Below are positions 34,889-45,287 of a stretch of 64,000 nt of DNA, piece after piece. The notes under the pieces are model-generated. The model did not search any database. It was given only the letters and a program-made list of their open reading frames with translations, and was not told where the DNA came from. The DNA is from Sciurus carolinensis (taxonomy: Eukaryota > Chordata > Mammalia > Rodentia > Sciuridae). A program made the translations under genes and the position numbers. The DNA lies in NCBI RefSeq assembly GCF_902686445.1, contig NC_062218.1, positions 18,529,515 to 18,593,514 of the forward strand, written 5' to 3'. Within the stretch, counting starts at the first letter, position 1, and every line of letters begins with the position of its first letter.

Positions 34889-37320
34889 AAGAAAAGAGTG
34901 AAAATGTAATAACTATTTTATTTGTGCACCTGAGAGTAAAACAACAACTTCCATAAAATAGAGACTACTGGAAATGAAAAGAAAAAGGAGGCATACTGCT
35001 TCAGTTCAAGGTTGATAAAATGTTCAGAAATTAATAATGATAATTATAAATTTAGATTATAATAGTGTTCTATCAAATTGTTCTCCAATGCAAATTATTT
35101 TATACAGGTGCATTTAATTTGCTAACAAAAATTTACATGAAATATTCTCAGTAAATTGTAAATAAGAGTTATAATTTGTAAATTTTATTGTTTATGGGTG
35201 ATATAAATATTTAAAACACATATTGCCTGAAATATCTTGTTAAGACACATATAGGAATTTTGATACTGGGGCTTAAAACCAGGCAATATCTACCAGGAAA
35301 ACATGAAAGATTGCTTTCAGTTTCAAATATTTATAAAACCCTTGAGATTCCTCATCTAAAAAAAAATTGCTTGTTTATACTAGTTCTCAACTTTCAGTGA
35401 TTTTTTTAAAGTTTCAGATGATTGTTATGTAGTAGTATAGATTCTAGTTAGTCTCAGAATTGATTAATCATGCTGTGATGAAAAAAAAGAGAGAAATAAA
35501 TGAACAGGTTCCTGTCTGATTCGTGATGCACATTCACTGTGAGGCAGCTGGACCTATGTTTTCCAGTCTTTGCACTTAAGAGACCCAAGTGCTCCTGAAA
35601 CTGCTCTCTGCTTTAGGACACAGGAAGTCTGCAGGGGAAGGGACAGGAGGGAGTATGCAGAGTACTGGCTTCTAAAACTCTGACCCAGAAATGACATTCT
35701 GGCATATGTCATTTTGATTCACAATTCATTGATCAAAGCACGTTGAGCATCTTACAATTTTAAGACAGAAAAAGAAAGTCCAACCTATTATGTGTCTGGC
35801 AGGAAAAATGGAAGTTTTTATTGAACAGAACAGAAAAAGAAAATGTAACAACCAATGAAAAATGTTTCCTCCCTGTCACTTGCCATGACTCATTTATTTA
35901 TTCATTTATTCATGTATTTATTGGTACTGGGATCAATCTTTTATTTTTTAGCAGTTTGAAATGGTTTGTGGGTGAAAGATTTTCATGATAATGATAAATT
36001 ATCTAAACCTTCTTGTTAGTTCTTTCTTGAGTAGTTTTAAAGAAATATATTCAAAGCAATTGGAAAGACATTCTACTATCTCATTAAAATGCTTATAAAG
36101 TTCAACTTTTCACATTCCACATTTAATTTACCTGAAAATTTTTTTCCAGTTGTATAATCTCTAAAAATTCATATCCATCTTTTCATTCACTTTTTAAATT
36201 TACATATCATATTATGTAATTTTCTTAAAAAATGTAAGTTATTCTTCTCAACAACAAGATCTCTTATACCACCCAATCTGTTCAAATTGTCTAGAATTTC
36301 CATTATACATAATCTAAAAATTATAACACATAGAATATTTTACTTTTAGGGTGATTTTGAGAATCACCAAAATATTTCATTGCTATTTTCCAATCCTTGT
36401 TGCTTTTTTTTTCATGTGATTTTCTTATTTTTTTTCTATGATTGAATTACCTAATAAATTCATATGGAGAAGACTTTTATGTCTTAATTTTATGACAGAA
36501 TATCTTCATCATTCTCTTAAATTATAGTTTGGCTGTTTTAGCTTTATTTATTGAATCATCACAATCTCTTTGGAAATCATTACTCCATTTTTTTGTGTTT
36601 TTTTCCTGATATTTATTAATATTCTTAATGTCATTCAATTTTGGTAATCTACATCTCTATTCTGGTAGTGTTTAAGAAATACATCACTATTTCTTATAGT
36701 CTGTTACAGATAAAACATAAAAACTAATAACAGTAGCTTAACCAAGAGAGAAATCAATATACAAAGAAAATCTGAAAGTAATAAGTACTTTTATGAGAGT
36801 CCCCCATCATCAGAGAACAAGGTCGTTCCTCTTGTATAATTTTTAAAAATTATACAAGACTTGTAAATTAGACAAAACATCTAAAAATATCACTTCTATT
36901 TGATAATACAAATTGATACTTCAAATTGGCTACATTATTTGCTTAAAACCATCCTTAGAACAAGAAGAAAAGGAAAATGGGTGAGGAAAGACATTCTTTC
37001 TCCAATTAAAGACAATGCCTGAGACCTGCTTATAGTATTTTTGCCACCATCTCACTGCACAATATTTCCTATATATTTCTTTATATTCAGATATTATCAT
37101 TTTTCTTTAGCTTAAAAAATATAAATTTCATTCCATCCAAATATTATTTTTAATATAAAATTTCATAACTTTAGTATGTTTTGTTTGAGTTACAGTATTC
37201 AAAAAGGTTTTATTTGCAAAAAAAAAGGACAAAAAATGCACAAAAAACAGAAAAACCCAAACTGATTTTTTTTTTTTGTATACTATAGATTTAATCCTAT
37301 TTAATCCTATTAGGTTTCAT
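34889..37320. other. About 2.4 kb of AT-rich sequence, no gene seen
   Basis: It contains a 28-bp perfect palindrome at 36831-36858 and many A/T runs. No repeat family or exon was recognised. Confidence 0.5.
36831..36858. repeat. 28-bp perfect palindrome
   Basis: Two 14-base arms, the left being CTTGTATAATTTTT, meet without a spacer and are exact reverse complements. It could form a small cruciform or hairpin. The function is unknown. Confidence 0.85.
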
Positions 37321-37325
37321 GTCAG

Positions 37326-37352
37326 TTTTTTTTTTTTTTTTTTTTTTTTTTT
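37326..37352 (+). repeat. Poly(T) tract
   Basis: About 27 T followed by CCCCC. It may be the A tail of a lost antisense retroposon, but no body is recognisable next to it. The minus frame 37322-37534 starts inside the LTR and reads this as poly-Lys. Confidence 0.9.
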
Positions 37353-37426
37353 CCCCCTTGCTGGAAGTGTTTCCTGGAAGATTTTACTACAGTTTCAATT
37401 ATATTTTGAAACCCATTCAGAATACC

Positions 37427-37853
37427 TGTGATGGTTAATTTTAGGTGCCAGGTTGGCAAGGTCACAGTATCCAGATGATTGGTCAAATACATCTGGAGGT
37501 TACTGTGAAGGTATTTCTTAGGTGAGATTAACATTGGAATCAGTAGACGGAGAAAAGCAGTTTATTTTCTACCATGTGGGTGGGCCTCGTCCAATCAGTT
37601 GAAGGTCTTAAGGAAAAAGACTGACCTATTCCAGACAAGAAGGAATTTTCCCAGCATATTCCCTCTGGAGTTGGCTTGCCACATTAAATCTTCCCGGGGT
37701 CTCCAGACTGTTGACCTTTCCTATAGATTTTGGACTTGCCAGGCTCCACAATTGTGTTAGACTAATTTCTTACAATAAATCTTTCCATGCATGTACATAT
37801 ATACACATTCTGTTGCTTTCGTTTCTCTTGAAAACTCTGATTATAAATGCAGT
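37427..37853 (+). mobile_element. MLT2-type (ERV-L) LTR
   Basis: It starts 'TGTGATGGTTAATTTTAGGTGCCAGGTTGGC'. It contains 'TTAGGTGAGATTAACATTGGAATCAGTAGAC', 'GTGGGTGGGCCTCGTCCAATCAGTTGAAGG', 'CTCCAGACTGTTGACC' and 'CTTACAATAAATCTTTC'. This is the MLT2 LTR order, with AATAAA near 37773. It is a solo copy. Frames 37711-38029 start inside it and are not genes. Confidence 0.85.
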
Positions 37854-38350
37854 ATCCAAATTCTTTCAGTCACAGAGAATTGAAAGGGATTTATTGCATT
37901 TTATTTTGCACACACAAATCAATTTTGATCAAAAGAGTACAATATCCAAGTGCTCTTTACAGCAACCTAGGAATACACATAGCTTACACCTTTCCCTTCA
38001 TGAAGAAATTCTTCAGTGAAATATGCTAGATAGGCATTTGAAGATCAGGACTTCCTCATAGGTTGCTGATCTTTAGAATTCAAAACAGATAAAGAAACAA
38101 AGTCACATCTACTATTCCCAGCGCTACTGTCCCACGTACCCCATCGAGAACTTCAAGTGGAAGGGAAACGTGATGTTCTCTTTTCTGTTGTTGTTGTTTT
38201 CGTTGTTTCGGTTATTACAAATAATGTCTTGCACCTAACGTTCTGATAATTCGTCTTTTGCTTAACAACATAAACCATTATTTAAAAATTTTCCTGTTAT
38301 GCATTAATTTTAATGTTCTTTATATTTCTGATATTCAAATGAATTGTATA

Positions 38351-38562
38351 GCCAGGTGCAGTGGCACATGCCTGTAATCCCAGCCGCTCAGGAGGCTGAG
38401 GCAGGAGGATCTCGAGTTCAAAGCCAACCTCAGCAACTTAGTGAGGTCCTAAACAGGTCAGCAAGACCCTGTCTCTAAATAAAATACAAAAAAGGACTAG
38501 GGATGTGGCTCAGTGGTTAAGTGCCCTTGGGTTCGATCTCTGGTACAAAAAAAAAAAAAAAA
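38351..38562 (+). repeat. Dimeric Alu-ID SINE, young copy with target-site duplication
   Basis: It is very close to the consensus form: 'GCCAGGTGCAGTGGCACATGCCTGTAATCCCAGCCGCTCAGGAGGCTGAGGCAGGAGGATC', 'CTGTCTCTAAATAAAATACAAAAAAGGAC' and 'GGGATGTGGCTCAGTGG'. It ends in a tail of about 17 A. The 9-bp duplication AATTGTATA flanks it at 38342-38350 and 38563-38571. Confidence 0.97.
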
Positions 38563-38899
38563 AATTGTATAGAAGAAGATTTTGTTTGCCTATATATATT
38601 AAAATGTCTTTTGAGTCATTGTATTTAAGACATTTAAGCCTCTGGTACAGTCCTTTGTCCTAGAGGAAGTGAATTAAAAATAATACTGTGGGAATAATTG
38701 AAGACCAAATAGGCTTTATTTTTCATTGAGTGAACGTCGAATGGTCTACTCTTAGATTTCTTATTTATATTTCCCAAGAGAAAGCTCTGGGTCACTTTGT
38801 AATAATCAATTTCAGGAACAAACCCATCATGTTTATACTACTAACACTCTTGAGCCATGAAAAGCTAGATTCGCAAGAGAACACTATACAATACTGACG

Positions 38900-39312
38900 C
38901 CCAGGTCTCCTCCAGAACTCTGGGGGACGGACTCCCACGGTTGTGGAGGCTGAGCCGATCGGTCTGCACAGGCTGTCCGGAGCCTGGAGAACCGGCGACC
39001 ATCAAGTTAATTCCATCTGAGTCGGAAGGCTTGGGGCTGGGGTCGGGTGACCATACAAGACCCAGTCTGTGTCCAAAAGACTGAAAACCAGGAGCAGCAA
39101 CTGAATGCAGGAGGAGACGGGGCTCAGCCCCAGTGAAGCGAGGGTAAATTCACCCTTTCCCTTTCTGTTCTGGTCAGACCTCGGCGGGTTAGGCATGGCC
39201 CACCCACACAGCAGGAGGTCACTTGCTTTGCATACTGTGAAATACTGTTTTCCCAGCACCTGCAGCTCCCCCCAGCCCAGGCCAGGTGACACATCAAATT
39301 AGCCATTTCACA
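38900..39312 (-). mobile_element. MLT2/ERV-L-type LTR, antisense, CpG-rich
   Basis: The plus-strand end 'CCAGGTGACACATCAAATTAGCCATTTCACA' is the reverse complement of the MLT2-type start 'TGTGAAATGGCTAATTTGATGTGTCACCTGG'. Within it, 'GAGTCGGAAGGCTTGGGGCTGGGG', 'GAGACCCAGTC'-like text and 'CTGTTCTGGTCAGACCTCGGCGGGTTAGGCATGGCCCACCCACA' match the reversed family pattern. The border near 38900 is uncertain. The overlapping frames 39002-39292, 39105-39302 and 39124-39306 are spurious and arise from its high GC. Confidence 0.7.
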
Positions 39313-40010
39313 GGCCTATCCTGTAAGCCCTGCAGCTAAGTCTTCTGACACTGTGTTTTCTCTCCAGCTCTAGGTCCCAATGTGAGTTGATCCCCACAAC
39401 AAATCTCTTCAGATACCTCCACGTAGCCTACTGGTCCCGTTTCTCTGCAGAACCCTAATACGCTCATATTCGGGACGATCTTTTACCCAAATATTGTTTT
39501 TTACACTAACAAAAGAACAGAGCAAAGTCTGAGGTTAACCAACTTTCAAGATAAAAAGTTAACCTGCAGTAGTTTTATAGATGCTGGCAGAAAACATAAA
39601 ATCTTTGTGACAGTGTCTAAGAAACTTTATTACTTGCCCAATAACAGGTAATCTTAGTATCATGATTTGTTCTCCTTGCTCCTGCTCCCCCCCCCCCCCC
39701 CCCCACAAAACCTCATGGTGGCAAAGCAGACAGCAGGGTTGATACTGTGAACACAATGGGTTTGTGTCACAGCTGAGCAGTGCTGTGCTTGGCAAATCTG
39801 GCCAATTTTTGTCCCAGAACCATCATTATCTTTACTATCCTATCAGAAAGGAAATGTGTCCACCTCCCAAGAAAGAGACTGAATTTTCTATACATTCTTC
39901 AGAAGGTTTTCTGGAACAACTGCTGATTCAAAACACCTGAAAATGCCAAAGAGAATTGTCTCCCAGGAATGAAATTCTTTATTCTTTTCTTCTGAAGTTT
40001 CTGTCAGACA
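39313..40010. other. Unassigned, moderately GC-rich sequence
   Basis: It could include a further old LTR ('AAGAAACTTTATTACTTGCCC' near 39630), but I cannot name a family. The frames 39559-39795 and 39888-40082 on the minus strand have no domain. Confidence 0.4.
39687..39704 (+). repeat. Poly(C) run of 18
   Basis: Eighteen consecutive C, followed by ACAAAA. The minus strand is an 18-base G run that could fold as a G-quadruplex. Homopolymer length is likely variable and prone to sequencing error. Confidence 0.9.
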
Positions 40011-40013
40011 TGT

Positions 40014-40463
40014 TGCTATGGCTTGGATCTGGGATGTCCACCCAAAACTCATGTGCTGAAAGCATGGTCCCCAATGCAGCAAGGTTCAGAGGTAGGGTTG
40101 TCGGCAGTGATTGGATCATGGGGCTCCATTGATAGCTGGATAAACTACTGCATTCTGGGAACTCGATGGAGGAAGTATGTCATTGGAGGTGTGTCCTAGA
40201 ATAGTTATCTTCTCCCTGCCCCTTTTCTCTCTTTTCTCTCATTTTGTTTCTGCCGTTCTCTGTTTCTCCCTCTCATCCTCCCCCTTCTTCCTGGCTGCCA
40301 TGAACTGAAAAGATTTCCTCCACATGCCTTTCTGCACTGGTATCTTGCCTCACTTCATGCTCAGGGACTGAGACCTCTGAGGCTGTGAACCAAAATAAAC
40401 TTTTCCTCTTCTAAGTTGTTTTCGTCAGCTGTTTCATCCACGGAGATGAAAAGTTGAATAACA
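40014..40463 (+). mobile_element. MaLR (ORR1/MT-like) LTR, full-length
   Basis: It begins TGCTATGGCTTGGATCTGGGATGTCC and ends GTTGAATAACA. It includes 'CCAAAACTCATGTGCTGAAAGCATGGTCCCCAATGCAGCAA', 'GTGATTGGATCATGGGGCTCC', a long pyrimidine-rich block (40205-40290), 'CTGGCTGCCATGAACTG', 'GAGACCTCTGAGGCTGTGAACCAAAATAAAC' and 'GTTGTTTTCGTCAGC'. The AATAAA polyadenylation signal is at about 40394. Solo LTR. Confidence 0.9.
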
Positions 40464-40884
40464 GATGTATCATAATTTCCTCATTCTTAAATTTGTATCT
40501 TTTAATTCTGTTTGCTTTTGGAGATATTCTGTTCTTTGTTTTTCTGTCTTTTCACTAATTCATTTGGTATTTATTGCATAAAAGAAAGAATATGTCTAAT
40601 GTACTAAAGAATCATAGTCTTTAAATTTCTCTCTGTAGTTAAATTTTTATGCTTTCTTATGTCATAGGGACTTACCTTTCATATTTTTGTTTTAACAGTA
40701 ATGAATAATGTATATCTTTTCCTTTAACATTTCAAATATGTATGATGCTAAATATCATACCATTTCATAAAATAAATTCAACTTGTAGAAAACCACAATC
40801 CTCTTGTTGATTTTGGTAGTTATCATTTTGAAGAGCATATTTTCATGTGGAAGAATTTGCAGTGCAGGCTCATTTGGAGTGGGA

Positions 40885-40886
<2 letters not shown>
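40464..40886. other. Unassigned AT-rich sequence
   Basis: No gene or repeat is recognised. Confidence 0.5.

Positions 40887-40920
<34 letters not shown>
40887..40920 (+). repeat. (GT)n microsatellite
   Basis: Seventeen uninterrupted GT units. Confidence 0.97.
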
Positions 40921-40925
<5 letters not shown>

Positions 40926-41327
40926 TTTCAGTCTATTTTTATCATTATTTTTTCAATTATTTGAAGTTTACCCATGATAAAATGTCCCAAGCTGAGTAGA
41001 TTATAACATCAGAGCACACACTTCAAAGTTCTTCCCCCTTGGTATTGTTAGAAATAAATTTACTGAGTCAATACTTGGTGGTACAACTTAATTCTTTACG
41101 TATCTATAAGAAACTTATTGACTATGGTTCTTAACTCACTTTTTTGTTCCCTTAGCAATTATCTTCCACTCACTCCTCCTTTTAGTAGGAGGAACTCAAT
41201 GCCAAACTTTAATTCTAAGTAAAGACCTTGATTGAAAAATGTGACTGATGTCCTTGTTCCATTATACAAGATACCCTAACATAATGAATGCCACAGCTGA
41301 ACTGGGGATGGAAGACCTCCCAACTCC

Positions 41328-41366
41328 TGTGTGTGTGTGTATTTGTGTGTGTGTGTGTGTGTGTGT
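41328..41366 (+). repeat. Interrupted (GT)n microsatellite
   Basis: GT units are broken once by 'ATTT' at about 41341-41344. Confidence 0.95.
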
Positions 41367-41576
41367 TTTCAAAGAGTTTCCTAATTCTTAATTTTTTTTC
41401 TATGTAATTGTGATTTTCCTGATTTTACTCTTTCTTGAAGTTACTCTGTATTTCGATCAGAAGTTCTTGATCTGATTGCACTCAAACATCTTGATAGAAG
41501 GATTGGTTCTTTTATGTTTATTTGAGGTCTGCCAAATTTAGGCATATTTGACATCTCAAACCTGGACCAAACTTTA

Positions 41577-41578
41577 TT

Positions 41579-41614
<36 letters not shown>

Positions 41615-41620
41615 TTATTT
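41577..41620 (+). repeat. (TATC)n microsatellite next to an antisense ID fragment
   Basis: About nine TATC units decay into 'TATTTATT'. They directly adjoin the antisense ID piece at 41622, so they most likely grew from that SINE's A/T-rich tail. Confidence 0.93.
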
Positions 41621-41621
41621 G

Positions 41622-41676
41622 AGGTGAGGGAGTGCAAGGCAAGCACTCTACCAAATGAGCTATTTTCCCAGCCCAT
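41622..41676 (-). repeat. ID-like SINE fragment, antisense
   Basis: 'GAGTGCAAGGCAAGCACTCTACCAAATGAGCTATTTTCCCAGCCC' is the reverse of the tRNA-like 5' half of an ID element. Confidence 0.8.
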
Positions 41677-44600
41677 GGACCAAACTTTAGACATTTAGTT
41701 ACAAGTAAATAAAGTTAGCAGGACATTAATTGACAGAGATACCTTAGAACTTTTTTTCCCTCTCAATCCCCTATTTCTGAGTCCATATTTATTTTAGTGT
41801 CACCTAGAAGCTGGAAACTACCTGTGGTTCTGAGAGTGTTGCCTGAAGGAGGAGGCTTTGATGCTGCAAACGATTCTGCACAGTGAAACTCAAGTAGCTT
41901 TACCCCTAATGGGAACCAAGACTGCTCATGAGTGAAAAATCAAAATAAGGGAATTTCTCATATCACAGAAATTTTTATGGGAAAAAAATTTATTAGGTCA
42001 CACAGCTGATCTAGAAAAAAATTGCCAAAAATACTATCTTCCTGAAAATAATGATACTATCTCAAGAAAAACTATACAAGGAGGATTAGAAAGAGAGAGT
42101 CAAAGTTGAAAATATGTAAAACCTTGTTTATAAAGTGTTGACATTGCTCAAAATGGTCAAAAGTTTAACACTAGATTTTTGACTGTATAATATAAATCAT
42201 ACTTGCTTGGCACAGAAAAGCATAAAAAAGTATGATGTGATAAAGTGAGTTAGATAGGTACAGGACATGGAGAATTATATTTATGAATAAATCAATCCTA
42301 ATTTTATTTTATCCCTAAACTCTTTTTTCCTGATCATAAGTTTCTGGTCTTTCACTGAATAGCAACACTTGACTGAAACCCTCACATATTTCAGGGTCTG
42401 TGTTTCAAGTTTCTTCTACTGTCAGTCATGATATGTAAATTTAGGGAGAATATATTTGGTGATAAAAGAAATTTAAACCTAAGGTTAATCCTTTTCTAAA
42501 TCTTCATGTGGCATCAAAGCTTTCAATATTTTCAGAGAAATTCATATTTATATTTAATATTATTTTAAGGTAGAATAAAGGGAAACATCAAATAAAAAGT
42601 TGACCTATTCAGTTGTATTTAATTACTAAGCAAAGTATGCAAGAAAATGTTATTTTTTAAAAATACACAATTCATCAAGCACCAAACAAGTTTTCACATT
42701 TTTTTTTTAATTTGCAGTAGTATAGGTTATGCATTAGAACTATTTTCTTTTTCCATTCTTTCACTTAACAGTTTATTTTTAAAAATTTAAACTCAGGTTA
42801 GTAATTACAATCTTCATTTACCTCTCCCAGCACCATATAAACTAATATAAAGGAATCATTCTATTATTTTTATAAACTTGTTAATATTATAAAAATAAAA
42901 TTTTAAACTTCCATTGTTATCAGAGTAAAAAATTTCTCCAAAATGCAATACAATTAAAATTAAGATTTTAATTCAAAAGTATAAAATATGAACTTCTATG
43001 GAAAGCCATCTGGAAAATTTTCTATGTTGATTCAGAGTTTAAAACAAAATAGACATTATAACAACAATGCAAACTCCTTCAGTTTCTTCTATAAGTTTTG
43101 CCATTGTCTTCCTCCTTCCCTCTATCCACTCTATTTCCATTTTCTACTCATTCCATTATTTTTGCAATTTTTAATTAAGTACTCCTGCACATCACACACC
43201 ATCCCTATTCATTGCCTATGAATGTAAAATTCTAGGCAACAATGTCAGTCTATTAGGAAATTGACCTTCAAATAAATAATTGAAGCATAATGTGAATATT
43301 GTTCTATTTAACTTTTCATGCTACATGTTTTAACCATTAGCTTTCTTTTGACTAGGAAGATCTGTGCTATCACTTTTGTAAATTTTAATTATGTAACATT
43401 ATTTGTAGGAATGGATGAAGCATTTTTCATACTGTGTGTTTTGCTTATTAAACTGGAAGCAAAGCATGCTTCGCCCTTAAATTTCTTGCATCTTTTGTGG
43501 ATAAAACATATTAGGCTGAATCTACATCTTTATTATATGCAACACATAATGCACAAATAAAATCCTGCTACTGTAGATAATAATTATGTCAAGGCCATTT
43601 TGTCTTATTTTATAATGGAATGTCAACTTTCTCTGAAAAGGCAAATTCTGTATTTCAAAGGTTAAAAAGGATAATATTTAAATAGAATTATAAAAGGTTA
43701 AATACAGAAGATGTGCAATAGAAGACTGATCTCTGGCCCTATCCAATTGTACTTAAAGAAATATGGGGCACATTAGCAGTCACTTTAAAGTCCGTAATTG
43801 CTGTACCATTTCAAGTTAAAAATTCATATAGAACTGCTCCATGAAAATATTTCTAAAATACCTACTGATAATGAAATTCACTCAGATATTAAAAGTATAA
43901 ATGAAACAATAATGTTGGGGGAACAGAGGCATGGAAAATGACAAATAATGACAAATGCAGGTTGTACAATGCTGGTGATTTTTTATTTTAAGTGGGGTTA
44001 GGTACTGGTGAACCTAACAGAAATTGAAAACACTCTCAGTTAAAATTAAATTTAATAGATCTACTGAGCATTATAGCTCAGTCACACAGTGTGTTGTGGA
44101 TTATAGGTTATTTGCTCTCATGATTGTGTGGTAGACTAGGAGTCGTGGCTCCTGCCATTGCCCTTATCACAAGAGATGCAATATTAGCACACCAAATGTC
44201 TCTATCCTGGGAAAAGATTAATTTTCAAAATTTAAAATAAGACTTCTACTAAAAGCCTCGAACTTTTACACCATTATAAAGTTTAAAAAATCCATATAGG
44301 ACCACTCTAAATTGGAAACCATCCCCAGTAACTATACAATGACACATGTGTACATGGTAATACATAAATACATATTTCCTAGTTTGCAGACAAAAAAGTT
44401 ACATTAAAAGGATTAAAAATTTGACTTTTCTTCCCACTTATCTAATGGGAAAACTTATCTTCTACATATATTAAAGTGACTTATAAGGAGGTTTATATTT
44501 ATTTACTGAACATTAGCCAGAGAACTACAGTGCTTGTCAAATTCTGATATGGATAAGGAATCAAAAGGAATCTGAATAAAATCAATTTGTTATCTTTTGA

Positions 44601-45180
44601 ATTAACCTTTTAAATACTGGAAAATTCACTAATCATGCTGTTTGATATTGTAAAATTCTGTTATTTCTAAGATATGGCATTTCATAAAATTTGTATTATC
44701 CCTTTATATATTAATAAGAAATAGTAATTATTGGTTAACATCTGCTTTTCATGTGGGTCAAGGAGCAGAAAAATATTACTAAACACAATTGCTATGAAAT
44801 ATGATGAGTGTTAAAGTTGCCTGGCTTCAGGGGATTATAGAAGAAACACCTAATTACATTAGGAGCGTAGAAAGACCTCCTTAGGAAAATAAACTTTAAG
44901 CTCAATTATAAACTATGAAGATCCAGACTAAAGAGATAAGGAGCTTGGTGGAAATAAAAATGATACTTTACATTTTCTATTAAAAATGGATACCAAAACT
45001 AGAAAATATCCTTTCCATAAACAAATATATGTGAGAAACAAATCCAGTTAAAACAGAGGTTCAGAAGAGTATGATTTAAAATATATATTCCTCATAATTC
45101 AGAATTTATTTAGAATAAATTAATTAATCTCATATCACTAATATCCAAGAATATAATACCTTTGCAAGATAGTATAACAG
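41677..45180. other. About 3.5 kb of very AT-rich sequence, no gene seen
   Basis: No exons. The piece 44110-44340 ('GGTAGACTAGGAGTCGTGGCTCCTGCCATTGCCCTTATCAC', then 'GGGAAAAGATTAATTTTCAAAATTTAAAATAAG') resembles a mammal-wide DNA-transposon fossil whose family I cannot name. Frames 42988-43221 and 43318-43560 lack domains. Confidence 0.45.
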
Positions 45181-45185
45181 TTCTA

Positions 45186-45287
45186 TTTTTTTTTTTCTTT
45201 TTGCAGTACTGGGGATTGAACCCAGAGTCTTGCGCTTGCGAGGCAAGCGCTCTAACAACTCAGCTATATCCCCAGCCCCAGTTCTAT
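45186..45287 (-). repeat. ID SINE, antisense, well preserved
   Basis: After a T-run (45186-45195), 'GCAGTACTGGGGATTGAACCCAGAG' and 'TTGCGCTTGCGAGGCAAGCGCTCTAACAACTCAGCTATATCCCCAGCCCC' give a nearly intact ID unit on the minus strand. B box (GGTTCAATCCC) and A box are legible. It is still a SINE rather than a tRNA gene, because it has an A tail and lacks a proper cloverleaf 3' arm. Confidence 0.93.

Noticed and set aside
39002..39306. Three overlapping frames in a GC-rich region, at first suggestive of a CpG island exon
   Set aside because: The region is an antisense ERV-L/MLT2-type LTR, and the high GC explains the lack of stops.
41577..41620. Tandem tetranucleotide considered as a CRISPR-like or satellite array
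   Set aside because: It is a simple TATC microsatellite without spacers. No CRISPR-like array exists anywhere in the window.
45206..45287. tRNA-like sequence on the minus strand
   Set aside because: It is an ID SINE: A and B boxes are legible, but the 3' arm does not close a cloverleaf and an A tail is attached.
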